Positions 46,477 to 56,048 are shown, counted from the stretch's first letter. The stretch: DNA of 64,000 bases from an uncultured Candidatus Poseidoniales archaeon (GCA_905182125.1 CAJJAV010000006.1:30760-94759), one strand, 5' to 3'. A program made the numbers and translations. Notes: a model not told the origin generated them from the letters alone.

Positions 46477-47841
46477 ATGGGCGAAGAGGTACAACAGGGT
46501 GAGCATCCTGCTGGCTGGCCCGGTCACATGTGGCTTGAAGGTCGCACATTGATCCACCTCATGGAGGAACAAGAACGGCCCACACACATGCCGAGAGGGC
46601 CGGCAAAGCGCACTGGCCCGGGCTTTCTCAATCCGGCAATGGCTCCTGCACGAACCCGCAGCGTAATGCTCCTAGCAGATGCGCTCGAACATGAGTGGTT
46701 GGTCAAAGAGCAGCGACCTATTCGAGCACTTGACGCCTTGTGCGCAACCGGGGTACGCATCAGGCGATGGCGCAATGAAATCCCTGCGGAACTTCAACAT
46801 CGATTGCGCATCACTGCCAATGACTTGGATGAGTTCGCTCTTGCTTGGGCACAAACCTCCCATGAACAACACCCTCCTGAGCAACCAGTTGAACACGAAC
46901 CTGAAGACGATCGGCACGGCCAAACATCAACAGCCGTGTTTGACAATGGAGTTCATTTCCAACGGCTTGATGCACGCATGGCGATGGTTGGTGCCGCTTA
47001 CCAATGGGTCGATTTGGACCCCTTTGGGTCGCCGATTCAATTCCTCGACGCTGCATTGCAAAGCCTCTCCCGCACCGGCGTAGTCGAAGTAACCGCCACT
47101 GACACCGCTGCATTGACCGGTTCCTCGCCTTCAAGTCAGGCTCGACGCTACCAAGCAAAGGGCCTGGTCGACGCCTATGCCCATGATGACGCGGTTCGAT
47201 TGTTGATCGCTACGGTCGCCACCACGGCTGCGCGCCTGGACAAGGTGGTCACGCCACTGCTTGCTTTGTTCGATGGCCACCATGTTCGAATTTCATTATT
47301 GGTCAGAACCAGTAAGTCAGAAGCTACAGCCATTCGAAAATCGATTGGATGGCGCGTCCGCTGCAAAGATGTCCCCTATCGGTTTGTGCAACACCCTTCA
47401 CCAGAGGATCTACCAAATGCAAGTGGGCCCCTTTGGATTGGCCCGATGTGGCACAGTGACATCGCAGGGAGGATGACTGAGGAACGTGCATTGGAAATGT
47501 GTCACCCGACGGCAGGAGACATCGAACTGGCTCGGAGCCAAGGCTTGACTTGGGACGAGGAAGACATCGAACATTCTGCTCGAGAGGTTCGAAGAAGCGT
47601 CCGTCACATTGCCGCTGCTGCAGATCTGATGAGCAGAGAACATCTCTTGTTGAACCTCGACACTTTGCCCCGTCTTGCTGGTGTCGGCGGGGCTCCAAAA
47701 ATGGAGAAACTCATCGCCGCTTTGATTGAAGCGGGGCATGCTGCAGCACGTTACCCTGATTTGGAACCAATGCTTGTGACCGATGCACCGTTCGAAACGG
47801 TTGTTCAAATCGTGCAGAATGCTCGTGAATCATCCGACTGA
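46477..47841 (+). CDS. trm1: tRNA (guanine(26)-N(2))-dimethyltransferase
   Basis: About 454 residues from the ATG at 46477, preceded by GAGG; the ORF-track start at 46462 is a GTG. FLNPAMAPARTRSVMLL, RALDALCATGVRIRRWRNE, ITANDLDEFAL, HFQRLDARMAM, WVDLDPFGSPIQFLDAAL, TATDTAALTG and YAHDDAVRLLIATVA are Trm1 signatures. It methylates G26 of tRNA with SAM. It overlaps the convergent PAC2 gene by 12 bases at the 3' end. Confidence 0.94.
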   Translation: MGEEVQQGEHPAGWPGHMWLEGRTLIHLMEEQERPTHMPRGPAKRTGPGFLNPAMAPARTRSVMLLADALEHEWLVKEQRPIRALDALCATGVRIRRWRNEIPAELQHRLRITANDLDEFALAWAQTSHEQHPPEQPVEHEPEDDRHGQTSTAVFDNGVHFQRLDARMAMVGAAYQWVDLDPFGSPIQFLDAALQSLSRTGVVEVTATDTAALTGSSPSSQARRYQAKGLVDAYAHDDAVRLLIATVATTAARLDKVVTPLLALFDGHHVRISLLVRTSKSEATAIRKSIGWRVRCKDVPYRFVQHPSPEDLPNASGPLWIGPMWHSDIAGRMTEERALEMCHPTAGDIELARSQGLTWDEEDIEHSAREVRRSVRHIAAAADLMSREHLLLNLDTLPRLAGVGGAPKMEKLIAALIEAGHAAARYPDLEPMLVTDAPFETVVQIVQNARESSD

Positions 47842-48579
47842 AGGATCGTTGCCCAAATCCAGTTCAGGCCCTGGGAGCATGGTCCTCGAATTTTCAATAA
47901 CATCTTGCACGCTTGATTCGATGGTTTGTGCATTCTCCAGAAGTTCGCTCAATGGGATTTCGAGGCCGGTTAATTCACCAATCGCCTCAACCGCAAGAGC
48001 AGCTGCCCTTGCGTCGGGATACAAAGGGCTGGCTTCCGCTAACAAAGCCGTCACGTCAATCCCAAGTCGGTCGCCTTCACCGAGAAGGAAACCTGTGATG
48101 CCTGCAACAATACCTTGCTGAATTGGTTCGATGCCTGCGGTTCGAAGCCGTGCTCGTGCTGCATCAGAAGACCCGACGCCAAACAATTGCCCAGTTGGAA
48201 CATCGCTTGAACCGACAAGTCCATCGATGATGATGAGGCGATCAAAGCCACCTTTCGTGAACCATTCTAAAACCGTTGATGCGAACATAATGTCTTGTTC
48301 ATTCTTGAATTGTATTTCGGAGGTGAACACCCCGATGCCTTCGCCTTGATACACCCGCACGGGGTGCTTTGGAACTTCGTTATGAATCAGTGCCACTGCC
48401 GGAAATTCAGCGTTGAGGACCGTGCCTAATTGGCGTAATTTGAGGGTCTTAATGATGTGTGAAGCGGCGATGACACCAACCATTCCGGCTGTGGTGAAAC
48501 CAGCGATTGCGACACCGCCAGTTCGTGGATCAGCGCCCTCTTGAAGAACAAGTGCGTAGCCTTTGAACTCATGCTCCAT
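47830..48579 (-). CDS. PAC2 family protein (proteasome-assembly-chaperone-like), copy 1
   Basis: 249 residues. VAIAGFTTAGMVGVIAASHIIKTL, FPAVALIHNEVPKHPVRVY, FDRLIIIDGLVG, IVAGITGFLLGEG and PLYPDARAAALAVEAIGELTGLEIPL follow the PAC2 family pattern. Archaeal PAC2 proteins are homologues of eukaryotic proteasome assembly chaperones. The ATG has GAGGGCGAT upstream. A second PAC2 gene lies at 61702-62496. Confidence 0.85.
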   Translation of the reverse strand: MEHEFKGYALVLQEGADPRTGGVAIAGFTTAGMVGVIAASHIIKTLKLRQLGTVLNAEFPAVALIHNEVPKHPVRVYQGEGIGVFTSEIQFKNEQDIMFASTVLEWFTKGGFDRLIIIDGLVGSSDVPTGQLFGVGSSDAARARLRTAGIEPIQQGIVAGITGFLLGEGDRLGIDVTALLAEASPLYPDARAAALAVEAIGELTGLEIPLSELLENAQTIESSVQDVIENSRTMLPGPELDLGNDPSVG

Positions 48580-48635
48580 AAATCGCCCTCTGTAATAAGG
48601 GTGAGAACGGTTGTATGAAAAGACCTACGATGGGG

Positions 48636-51600
48636 TTAGTCTTCCCAAACTGCCCAATCTTCCCATCCTTCCTCACGATACCACCAGACGCCTTCTTCAT
48701 CTTCCCACCATTCAGTACCGTTTTCGTCCGTGCTGATGTCGGGCTCTTCGGCTTCTCCGTCGGCCTCTTCGAAAGAAGATCCCCCGTCAAATGTTTCGGA
48801 TTCATAGTCTTCAATTTCCTCAACAGGAGAAGTGTCGAATTCATCGAACAGACTTGATGCACGTTCTTCTGGAACTTCGATATCATCGATTGAGCGCCCC
48901 TCGGATTTCAGTTCCTGAAGAGATTTGCTCGATTCGCTTCCTGGTTTCTCTACGACTGGGGCATCGGTTTCTTCTTCGTCTTCGTCGTACCAATCGTCCT
49001 CTTCATCTTCCTTATTTCGTAAGACGATCACGCCGCCAACAACAGCGACCACCAAGAGAAGTCCGAGGATGCTGCCAACCAAAAGTGGAGCTGAACTCTT
49101 GGTATCGGTCGGTGTTGTGTCAACTGGTTGTTCCACCTCAGGTTGTTCGCCCAGCGTCCATTGCAATTCACCTTCAGTGCTTGCGGTTGGTGTGGCCATG
49201 GAGTCGCACTGATTGGCTCCGCCGACCTCCGAGCATGTGATGTAAACGATGTACTCCACACCCTGGATGCCAGGGAACAAACCGTCAGAGGGCCCATTAC
49301 GAACCGGTAGGAATTCAACTTGAGTCGAGCCCTCCGCAGAAATGGTGAGGGTTGGCTCACTTCCACTCAATAAGGACGACTCAAAGGTGAACGGTGGAAG
49401 CGTTGTTGGAATCACTTTCCAGGAAAACCCTACGAACACATCAAACGGATTCGGATTGGTAATGGTGCATTCGATGGTTGAATCCGTGCCATCCCCCTCC
49501 CACGCGTAGGTGGCCGTGCCGCACTCGATGAGGGCCGGCAGGGTTGCATCGGGGAACGATGGCTCTTCTGTCTGATTGTTCTCGGTCTCATTGGAGTCCG
49601 TCTCGTTTGTATCATTGCCGCTGCCACCGGAGCCGCCGGCAAAGGAGAACACGAGCGGATTGATCGATGGAATGATCCAAGACTTGCTTGGGTCAGAGAT
49701 GAGGGTCAAGGTATCAGTGGAATTGGCCGTGCCTGAAAGAATCAATTGGCCCCCTTTCACTTCAATCGTACCGCTGCTGGTGATGTTGCCGCTGGCGTTG
49801 TGCTGCTCCCAACTGTAGGTTAGCCCTTCGAGGTAGGTGTTCTGTGTTGGCAATTCCGCAGACAAGTCAACCTCAAGGTTGTAGACACCTGATTCATCAA
49901 CACTGAGAACGGGGCCATCCATACTGATCTCAGCACGAAGCAAACCAATTCCTTCCAATGTGAGGGTCGCTGGTGCAACGGGTTGCATGCTTATGGCTCC
50001 ACTGTTCCCGAGGTATTCGATGGTGAATGAAGCACTGTCAAAGAACGTGATGAAGGTCCCGCCGAGTTCGGTGAGGGCTTCCACTGCGACAGCTTGCCAG
50101 ATCCCTTCCTCATCTGTGGTTCCCGAGATACTGAACGTGATGCCTGTTGCCTCGACGTGAAGTTCGAGGTCTTCACCGGCCAGTAATTCGCCGTTGGCGC
50201 TCAAAGTGATGTTGAGGTACAATGAATCAAGAGCACTCAAACCGAATTGCTTGAGGGCATGGTCGCTGCTCGATGAGAGGGTGTACTCAATCAACGCACT
50301 TCGCATTGAGTTGTTCAGTGGACTCACAGGGCCTGCGGTGCTGAAGGACGAGGTTGCGTTACCATAGCTGTCAAAGGCAACGACTGCAGCATAGTAAGGG
50401 GTTCCGTCTACAAGGATGGAACCAACTTCTGCCGTGTTGACAGACATCGTTGGTTGATTGGTCGAATGAGGCAGGGTTGCGATGGCTACCAAACCGTCAA
50501 GGGAGCTGATGTTGGAACTTTCAACATAGACGCGATATTCGACAGGCCCATCGCTCGAAATGTTCCATGTCACATCAAGTGAACCACCGGTGTCATTTGT
50601 GGTATCGGACAAGGTAAGCCCGTTCACTGCAGATGGGGGTCCTGGGTATGGGATGGTGACGAGCACCGGTGTGGACATGGAGCTTGTCACCCCAAACGAA
50701 TGGAGGGAGCGGACGCCGTAGACATAGGATTCACCGTGAACGACGTCGCCATCAATGGTCATGTTGATGCCTTCATTGGTCAGCGGAGAAGTCAGGTCGA
50801 ATGTCGTGTTTGGGGCGGAACGGAACACTTCGAATTGGATGAGATCGTCCCCGAAATCAGTGATGTCTTGCCATTCAATTGTAACATAATCTGAAGTTAA
50901 TTCTGACACCAAAACGACCGGTGTTGGCGGAAGGGAGAGGTTTGGCGCCCCTGGAACATATTGGGCGATCAATCCTGAAACTGCGAAGGTCCCATTCAGG
51001 GTTGAATTGACTGGGATGGGGATGAGGATTGTTCCGGTACCGGCTGTTTGCTGTTGATTGATGATGTTGGTCAGGTTACCCGCTGAATACGGATTGTTTT
51101 CGACGATGAAATCTGCGTCATACCCAATGTCAAAACCTGAGAGGTTGAAGGTCCCGTTTCCAGTGTTTGACATAGAGAATTCGAGGGTCGAAAGGCGCAC
51201 GTCAAAACCATCGGCGGTGTAAGGGAGGGCATTCATCAAGACTGAAAGGATGGCCGAAATGTTCCCCATCGGATCTTCGATGTAGAGTGGTGTCATACCA
51301 AATGAAGCATCGCCCGCATAGCCTGATGTTGCGAGGTCGTCTTGGCCATCGTTGTTGACGTCAAGACCAATGTGGTGCCAGCCACCAATGTACAGGCCAA
51401 GGGAACTTTCACCTGCTGCGACAATGTGTTCGAGAAGGCCATCGCCGTTCATATCAACGGCTTGGACATTGGTTGGTATTGACCACGGTTGCACGGCTGC
51501 TGAGACGTTTCCGATGGATGTAGCGTTCAGATCGAAGACGTTCAAATTACCATCAATGGTTTGGGCAATGCCATCGCTTGACCCTGGAGCGGGGATCACA

Positions 51601-52907
51601 AGCGATGTTGTCCCGTCGCCATCATGGTCGAAGATCGAGGCATTGGTGAGTTCAACAGTGGACAGCACGCTTGTAGTGTTCCATTGCACCCCATCATTCA
51701 AGGCGATTGTGTAGCCTTGTTGATTGGTCCCAATAAAGTCGATGTCTCCGTCGCCGTCAAAGTCGCCAGTCACGAAGTTTGATTCTAAGCCATCGAAGTG
51801 GTTTGGATTTTCAGTGATGCCGCTGCCGAGCACCCATCCGAGGGGTGTGCTGTGACCAAAGAAATCCGTGACGACGGCTGAGAATATGGTTGAGTTTGCC
51901 CCAAACACTCCCGCAGTCATTGATGTGAGTGTGGTGGCTGTTGCGGTGTTGTTCATGTTGATGGTGTGGGTTTGGTTGTCGGCGAATGCACTGATTTTGT
52001 CATTGTATGTTCGGACCACAAACTGTCCACCCGCGTGAATTGAAACCACGTCAGCATGACCATCGTTGTTGAAATCGCCGACGGCTGCAGAAATACTGTT
52101 GCTGTACAAGGAAAGAGGCTGCGCAGCGCCAAGAGCAGAGGTTGCAGCATTTGTGAAATGGACACAAGCTAAATCCGAACCATAGGCGAAGGTGACGATG
52201 TCATCGTGGCCATCGTCATTGAAATCGCCTACATCAACCTCGCTGGCACCAGCGCAGGTTTGTGTCCAATTGGAGGTGTTGAGTCCTGAAGTAGAGTCCC
52301 AATCAATACGAAGGATGCCTGCATTGAATCCGGTCACGGTTGAATCTCTTGAAAGAACAACAATCTCTGGTAGCGTGTCATTGTCGGTATCCCCAGAAGT
52401 GTAGTCGGTGACCGCACCAACTGGCATGAAACCCCCGTTCACTTCGGGGGTGAACGAAGTGTTGAGCTGTGCAGATTCAATCGATGATGCGAATGGAAGG
52501 AAAAAGAGAGATGATAACGCGGCTCCTGTCGAGAACACTTCAGAAGATGTGTTTCCGTTGGAAAAAGTGTTTTGATGGCCAAGATCGCCGTAGCCTAAAC
52601 CTTCGAAAGCCCATTCTTTGACCCCGTCTTGACCGATGTCAATGTACACTTGGCCAGGTGATGAAACCTCGGCTTTGGCGTTAATCAAGAACGAAGCCGA
52701 ATTGAAGGTCACGTTTCGTGGCACTTCAATTCCGATCTGGGTGTTTATTTGGCCCTCTATGACGCTGGCCGTAGGCGCAGCACTGCCTCCATCGAAAGTG
52801 CTCACCGCCCCCGCTGTGGGGTTTGCAGAAACGGAAATTGCCGCAAATGACTGAAGCAACAAGAGCAGAACAAGAACATACGGGCCGGTTCGGCGAGGGT
52901 TATCCAT
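48636..52907 (-). CDS. Giant surface protein with FG-GAP/VCBS-like and Fn3-like domains, C-terminal TM and Trp/Asp-rich tail
   Basis: About 1,423 residues from the ATG at 52907 (MDNPRRTGPYVLVLLLLLQ), with a signal peptide. Residues ~180-500 hold repeated calcium-binding FG-GAP motifs (VGDFNDDGHDDIV, VGDFNNDGHADVV, DFDGDGDIDFIG, DVNNDGQDDLA). Fn3-like units follow (YVTIEWQDITD, GGSLDVTWNISS), then Thr/Glu-rich spacers. A single TM (APLLVGSILGLLLVVAVVGGVIVL) precedes an acidic inside tail ending in Trp-rich WWEDEEGVWWYREEGW. Integrin-alpha-like propeller plus Fn3 suggests adhesion or ligand binding, by inference. Confidence 0.88.
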   Translation of the reverse strand: MDNPRRTGPYVLVLLLLLQSFAAISVSANPTAGAVSTFDGGSAAPTASVIEGQINTQIGIEVPRNVTFNSASFLINAKAEVSSPGQVYIDIGQDGVKEWAFEGLGYGDLGHQNTFSNGNTSSEVFSTGAALSSLFFLPFASSIESAQLNTSFTPEVNGGFMPVGAVTDYTSGDTDNDTLPEIVVLSRDSTVTGFNAGILRIDWDSTSGLNTSNWTQTCAGASEVDVGDFNDDGHDDIVTFAYGSDLACVHFTNAATSALGAAQPLSLYSNSISAAVGDFNNDGHADVVSIHAGGQFVVRTYNDKISAFADNQTHTINMNNTATATTLTSMTAGVFGANSTIFSAVVTDFFGHSTPLGWVLGSGITENPNHFDGLESNFVTGDFDGDGDIDFIGTNQQGYTIALNDGVQWNTTSVLSTVELTNASIFDHDGDGTTSLVIPAPGSSDGIAQTIDGNLNVFDLNATSIGNVSAAVQPWSIPTNVQAVDMNGDGLLEHIVAAGESSLGLYIGGWHHIGLDVNNDGQDDLATSGYAGDASFGMTPLYIEDPMGNISAILSVLMNALPYTADGFDVRLSTLEFSMSNTGNGTFNLSGFDIGYDADFIVENNPYSAGNLTNIINQQQTAGTGTILIPIPVNSTLNGTFAVSGLIAQYVPGAPNLSLPPTPVVLVSELTSDYVTIEWQDITDFGDDLIQFEVFRSAPNTTFDLTSPLTNEGINMTIDGDVVHGESYVYGVRSLHSFGVTSSMSTPVLVTIPYPGPPSAVNGLTLSDTTNDTGGSLDVTWNISSDGPVEYRVYVESSNISSLDGLVAIATLPHSTNQPTMSVNTAEVGSILVDGTPYYAAVVAFDSYGNATSSFSTAGPVSPLNNSMRSALIEYTLSSSSDHALKQFGLSALDSLYLNITLSANGELLAGEDLELHVEATGITFSISGTTDEEGIWQAVAVEALTELGGTFITFFDSASFTIEYLGNSGAISMQPVAPATLTLEGIGLLRAEISMDGPVLSVDESGVYNLEVDLSAELPTQNTYLEGLTYSWEQHNASGNITSSGTIEVKGGQLILSGTANSTDTLTLISDPSKSWIIPSINPLVFSFAGGSGGSGNDTNETDSNETENNQTEEPSFPDATLPALIECGTATYAWEGDGTDSTIECTITNPNPFDVFVGFSWKVIPTTLPPFTFESSLLSGSEPTLTISAEGSTQVEFLPVRNGPSDGLFPGIQGVEYIVYITCSEVGGANQCDSMATPTASTEGELQWTLGEQPEVEQPVDTTPTDTKSSAPLLVGSILGLLLVVAVVGGVIVLRNKEDEEDDWYDEDEEETDAPVVEKPGSESSKSLQELKSEGRSIDDIEVPEERASSLFDEFDTSPVEEIEDYESETFDGGSSFEEADGEAEEPDISTDENGTEWWEDEEGVWWYREEGWEDWAVWED

Positions 52908-53036
52908 GGTTGTCACTGTACCTCTGGGGTCGCATGCCCTTCAAGTTCCTTACGGCTCATGATGGGTGTTCTCCGGGGTAAATTGGACTTTTTGCTATGT
53001 TTCGGGCACAGAAGTTCATTGACATGAACGCTAAAG

Positions 53037-53045
53037 GGTTATACG
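53037..53045 (+). promoter_or_regulatory. Candidate TATA box for the wHTH gene at 53081
   Basis: GGTTATACG lies about 36-44 bases before the ATG at 53081, the archaeal spacing for a short leader that retains the GAGGGGC stretch before the start. This is one reason to prefer 53081 over the ORF-track start at 52997. Confidence 0.35.
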
Positions 53046-53080
53046 GAAAAGAGAGGCACTTTCACATTGAGGGGCACCAA

Positions 53081-53581
53081 ATGGAAACGAGCAGCAAAGT
53101 CTCCGTCATCGCCGGTGACATCGAAATCGATCTTGAAGGCGCTCCTATGGAAGTCGAAGAGCAGTTAGCCCTTCACCGACAAGACGACACGTGGACCCTG
53201 ATGCTCGACAGGCTGACTCAAGCCCGTGCCGAAGCAGTGCAGGCCGCTGTTTCTGCAGCGAAAGAGAAGGGCCTTCCGGAACGAGGGTCTGCCTTCAGAG
53301 TCCTGCTGGAAACCTGTTCTTTAGAACGGAAACCCGATCAGGTTCTCGGTGCGATTCACTACCTCCGGGAAGTTGAGGGCGTCCAAGATAGCCCGCCGCG
53401 TATCATCAACCAGTTGTTTGAAGATGCAAAAATCAACCCTCCCGGCAACCTCTCGCTTTATCTCAATCGGTTGAGGGAACGAAACTTCCTCACCATTCCT
53501 GAAGGAAAGGAAGACAAAAACAGGTTTGCTCTTCTGACCGAAGAAGGCCGAACTCATCTTGATAAACGCTCCACTGCATGA
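53081..53581 (+). CDS. Winged-helix-type small protein
   Basis: About 166 residues from the ATG at 53081 (METSSKVSVIAGDIEIDLEG); the ORF-track form adds 28 residues. The N-terminal ~50 residues are acidic. A helical middle (LDRLTQARAEAVQAAVSAAKEKG) and a C-terminal part with SLYLNRLRERNFLTI...FALLTEEGRTHL read as a winged-helix recognition helix plus wing. It is a probable DNA- or protein-binding regulator, otherwise unrecognised. The pentapeptide gene follows by 9 bases. Confidence 0.7.
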   Translation: METSSKVSVIAGDIEIDLEGAPMEVEEQLALHRQDDTWTLMLDRLTQARAEAVQAAVSAAKEKGLPERGSAFRVLLETCSLERKPDQVLGAIHYLREVEGVQDSPPRIINQLFEDAKINPPGNLSLYLNRLRERNFLTIPEGKEDKNRFALLTEEGRTHLDKRSTA

Positions 53582-53590
53582 GGCTACACC

Positions 53591-54037
53591 ATGGTAATGT
53601 CTGGCGGAGGGGGCGACGACCCGAGGGAATCAACCGGGGAAATCGAATCCGTCGTACTGGATTGGTCCTTCCAAAATCACGCCTCTGATATCTTGAGAAA
53701 GGGGCGGCATGCCGGTTCGAACTTTCGCAGGAGCATCCTTGATGGAGCCGATCTTACCGAAGGAGATTTTTCAAACTGTGATTTCCGAAAGGCCTCCATG
53801 TACGAAGTGGATTTGATGAAATCGGCATTTGACGGCGCTGATTTTAGAGGGGCGGATTTGAGGAAGGCCCGACTCAACCTTTCAAACTTCAGAAATTGTA
53901 AATTCTCCGGTGCCGATCTTCGGGGCATACGTGGCAAATACGCTATTTGGCAAGGCAGTGACTGGTGGAACGCGACGATGGATGAAGGGTTGCAGAAGGC
54001 GCTTGCCAAGAAGTGGCCCCGCCCCAGCGATGCTTGA
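53591..54037 (+). CDS. Pentapeptide-repeat protein
   Basis: 148 residues. From about residue 45 the sequence runs in A(D/N)LXX-type pentads: ILDGADLTEGDFSNCDF, FDGADFRGADLRKARL, FSGADLRGIRG. That is enough for a short right-handed beta-helix of about three to four coils. Such proteins may mimic DNA or mediate binding; the function is not readable. Two Trp-rich turns (AIWQGSDWWNATM) close the helix. Confidence 0.88.
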   Translation: MVMSGGGGDDPRESTGEIESVVLDWSFQNHASDILRKGRHAGSNFRRSILDGADLTEGDFSNCDFRKASMYEVDLMKSAFDGADFRGADLRKARLNLSNFRNCKFSGADLRGIRGKYAIWQGSDWWNATMDEGLQKALAKKWPRPSDA

Positions 54038-54043
54038 ACCGGT

Positions 54044-54691
54044 TCATTCTTGCTCTGAAACAAGAAGCACTTTCGGACGTGAATACAGTGCAAGCCTTGC
54101 GCGAGCGTTGAGCAGCGGTAAAGCAGCGAGGCTGAGGCATGTCGCCATGCAAACACCACAAAAATAGGTTGAAATCTCATAGGTGAGCAACAGAGGGCCG
54201 GTGAGGCTGTCGACTGCTGCGCCACCAACCAGCCAGCTACCGACGACGCCTGTAATCAGTCCAATACTGGCACCAATCACGTTCATCCAGGCACCAAGTG
54301 GTTTGAGTTGGAACAACAAAATTGAACCGATGATCATCAGCAAGGCAGTGATGGCAAACCCAACTGCACGAAGGCCATAGCCCCCAGAATCTCGAGCTTG
54401 ATCGTGAAATTCTTGGTACTGCTCCACCGTTAGGTCATCAGCATCACTCGCCTGACTGTTAGGGGTGATCAGGAGGGTTGCAACTTCTGAATCAGACAGA
54501 TCTTCTGCAGTGTGGAATTGATAATCGCCATAGCCTTGATACCCCAACAAAATGGCTCCAAGCAGAATCAGAACGGCCACTGTTTTCGGACCTTTAGGAT
54601 CGGGACGGACAGCAAACATGTCCACGGGTGGAGCAGGTACGGCATCTGCGTCATCCATCCGCATCGTGAATCCTAAATCTAAATCGCTCAC
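54044..54691 (-). CDS. Multi-TM membrane protein of unknown function
   Basis: 215 residues. An acidic/Pro-rich cytoplasmic N-terminus (DADAVPAPPVDMFAVRPDP) is followed by a first helix (TVAVLILLGAILLGYQGY), a polar loop, and three more helices (FAITALLMIIGSILLFQL, IGASIGLITGVVGSWLVGG, YFCGVCMATCLSLAALPL). The GTG start overlaps the thioesterase stop as GTGA. No family recognised. Confidence 0.75.
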   Translation of the reverse strand: MSDLDLGFTMRMDDADAVPAPPVDMFAVRPDPKGPKTVAVLILLGAILLGYQGYGDYQFHTAEDLSDSEVATLLITPNSQASDADDLTVEQYQEFHDQARDSGGYGLRAVGFAITALLMIIGSILLFQLKPLGAWMNVIGASIGLITGVVGSWLVGGAAVDSLTGPLLLTYEISTYFCGVCMATCLSLAALPLLNARARLALYSRPKVLLVSEQE

Positions 54692-55110
54692 TTTGATTCC
54701 TCCACGAGATGGCCAAGCAATCCGACCCGAAGGTCATCGGGAATCGGTTGGGATTCCAGTGTGTCCATGTCAACACAAACGGTCACTTGGCTCGAACGCC
54801 ATAGCATCTCTTGATTTTGATTTTGGAGGATGTACCCCCATGTGCATGAAGACGTCCCAACGTGTTCGATCGATAGCGTTGCGTGGATTGTGTCACCATA
54901 GCGCAAGGGGGCGATAAAATCAGTTTCAACACGAACAACTGGGAATCCAATCTTGCGTTCATTGATCAGGACCGGGTAGGATACGCCGCACATTGGCTCC
55001 CATGCTTCTTCAAAAAAACGATGGGCGAGGTCAAATATTCGTGGGTAGTATGCGATGTTTGCACCATCCAGCATTGGGTAATCGACCCTTCGCGACAGTT
55101 CCACCGCCAT
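54688..55110 (-). CDS. Hotdog-fold acyl-CoA thioesterase (4HBT family)
   Basis: 140 residues. RRVDYPMLDGANIAYYPRIFDLAHRFFEEA corresponds to the 4-hydroxybenzoyl-CoA thioesterase helix with a catalytic Asp, then FPVVRVETDFIAPLRYGDTI and VTVCVDMDT. Members hydrolyse short acyl-CoAs. Its GTGA overlap with the membrane gene downstream implies coupled expression. It faces away from tRNA-Arg, which is divergent. Confidence 0.85.
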   Translation of the reverse strand: MAVELSRRVDYPMLDGANIAYYPRIFDLAHRFFEEAWEPMCGVSYPVLINERKIGFPVVRVETDFIAPLRYGDTIHATLSIEHVGTSSCTWGYILQNQNQEMLWRSSQVTVCVDMDTLESQPIPDDLRVGLLGHLVEESK

Positions 55111-55187
55111 GCTTCGCCCAAACGGTGGGGCGTGAAGAAGGCTTGCTTGACTCAGTGTTTGGCAACAACAAAACGTAACCCGTTGCG

Positions 55188-55196
55188 CTTATATCC
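55188..55196 (+). promoter_or_regulatory. TATA box of tRNA-Arg
   Basis: CTTATATCC lies 26-34 bases before the first base of the tRNA, the spacing expected for an archaeal promoter starting at or near the mature 5' end. Confidence 0.7.
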
Positions 55197-55221
55197 AAGC
55201 GGTCGGTGGACCGAACACCAA

Positions 55222-55295
55222 GGCCCTATAGTGTAGCTTGGATATCACGCCGGCTTGCGGAGCCAGCAACCCGTGTTCGAATCGCGGTGGGGCCG
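55222..55295 (+). tRNA. tRNA-Arg (anticodon GCG)
   Basis: A 74-base cloverleaf: acceptor GGCCCTA/TGGGGCC (one U-G pair) with discriminator G, a D arm GTG/CAC with GG in the loop, anticodon loop TTGCGGA between CCGGC and GCCAG, and a T arm CCGTG-TTCGAAT-CGCGG. Anticodon GCG reads CGC/CGU arginine codons. The second anticodon-stem pair is a C-A mismatch (28:42). No intron and no encoded CCA. A TATA box lies about 30 bases upstream. Confidence 0.93.
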
Positions 55296-55327
55296 CTCTT
55301 AACTCCAAGATGCGATAGCGTTGATGT

Positions 55328-55993
55328 TCAAACCCGCCATTCATGCATCGGCCAGTCGTGCTTTTTGGCCAAGGTTCGTAGCGAGCCCTCTGGATTGATT
55401 GCAACTGGGTTTCCTGTGATTCGCATAAACCAAGAATCGGCAAGCGTGTTGCCATAGGCATAGCAGTGTGAAAGATCGTGTCCGTTTGCTAGAGCGTCGG
55501 CTTCAACCACAGGGACTTTTCCTTTTCTTCGAGGAACCGACCAGCCTCGTTCAGATCCACTGAGGATGCCGGTTCTTGACGCTGGTCCACAGCCGTAAAC
55601 TGTGTCCATGCCAAGCACCTCGCCCATCGCTTCAGCCATGGGTGCGATTGTAGCGGTCACCAAGACAAGTCGGTGCCCTTGTTCGCGATGCCAAGCCAAC
55701 TTAGCCTTGGCTTCTTCAGACACACAAGGCGCAAGGCGCTCTGCTGCCAAACGGGTCGAATACGCTTCGAGGACACGCCAAGATGCGAGTGAGAAATGAC
55801 CCCGGTTTCGAGCAGCGTCATAGAAGGCCCGCCCACGAAGCAGGTTGCCAACCAAGCCAAGCGTCCAACTCACCGTCGCCACTGGAATTCGCCAAGGGCG
55901 TCGCTTACCAAGTTCGGCGGCGAGGGTCTTTTCACTCGATGCGTCAAGAAGGGTACCATCGAGATCAAAGTAAGCCGCGACGGTGGCTGTCAT
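55328..55993 (-). CDS. HAD-superfamily phosphatase (HAD-IB-like)
   Basis: 222 residues from the ATG at 55993 (MTATVAAYFDLDGTLLD); the ORF-track extension to 56257 overlaps the next gene and lacks family features. Motif I FDLDGTLLD, motif II LVLVTATIA, and motif IV CYAYGNTLADSWFM are visible, with an all-helical cap in between. This subgroup includes phosphoserine-phosphatase-like and phospholipid-head-group phosphatases; the substrate is not determined. Confidence 0.82.
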   Translation of the reverse strand: MTATVAAYFDLDGTLLDASSEKTLAAELGKRRPWRIPVATVSWTLGLVGNLLRGRAFYDAARNRGHFSLASWRVLEAYSTRLAAERLAPCVSEEAKAKLAWHREQGHRLVLVTATIAPMAEAMGEVLGMDTVYGCGPASRTGILSGSERGWSVPRRKGKVPVVEADALANGHDLSHCYAYGNTLADSWFMRITGNPVAINPEGSLRTLAKKHDWPMHEWRV

Positions 55994-56048
55994 GTTTCGT
56001 GGGTGAACAACACCATACATGAGTGCGCCCCCATTGGTGGCGAAAAGA

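Noticed and set aside
46385-46549. N-terminal extension of the CD36-like ORF
   Set aside because: Overlaps the divergent trm1 gene and has no signal-like features; MHTKAYTASD at 46384 is followed directly by the TM region.
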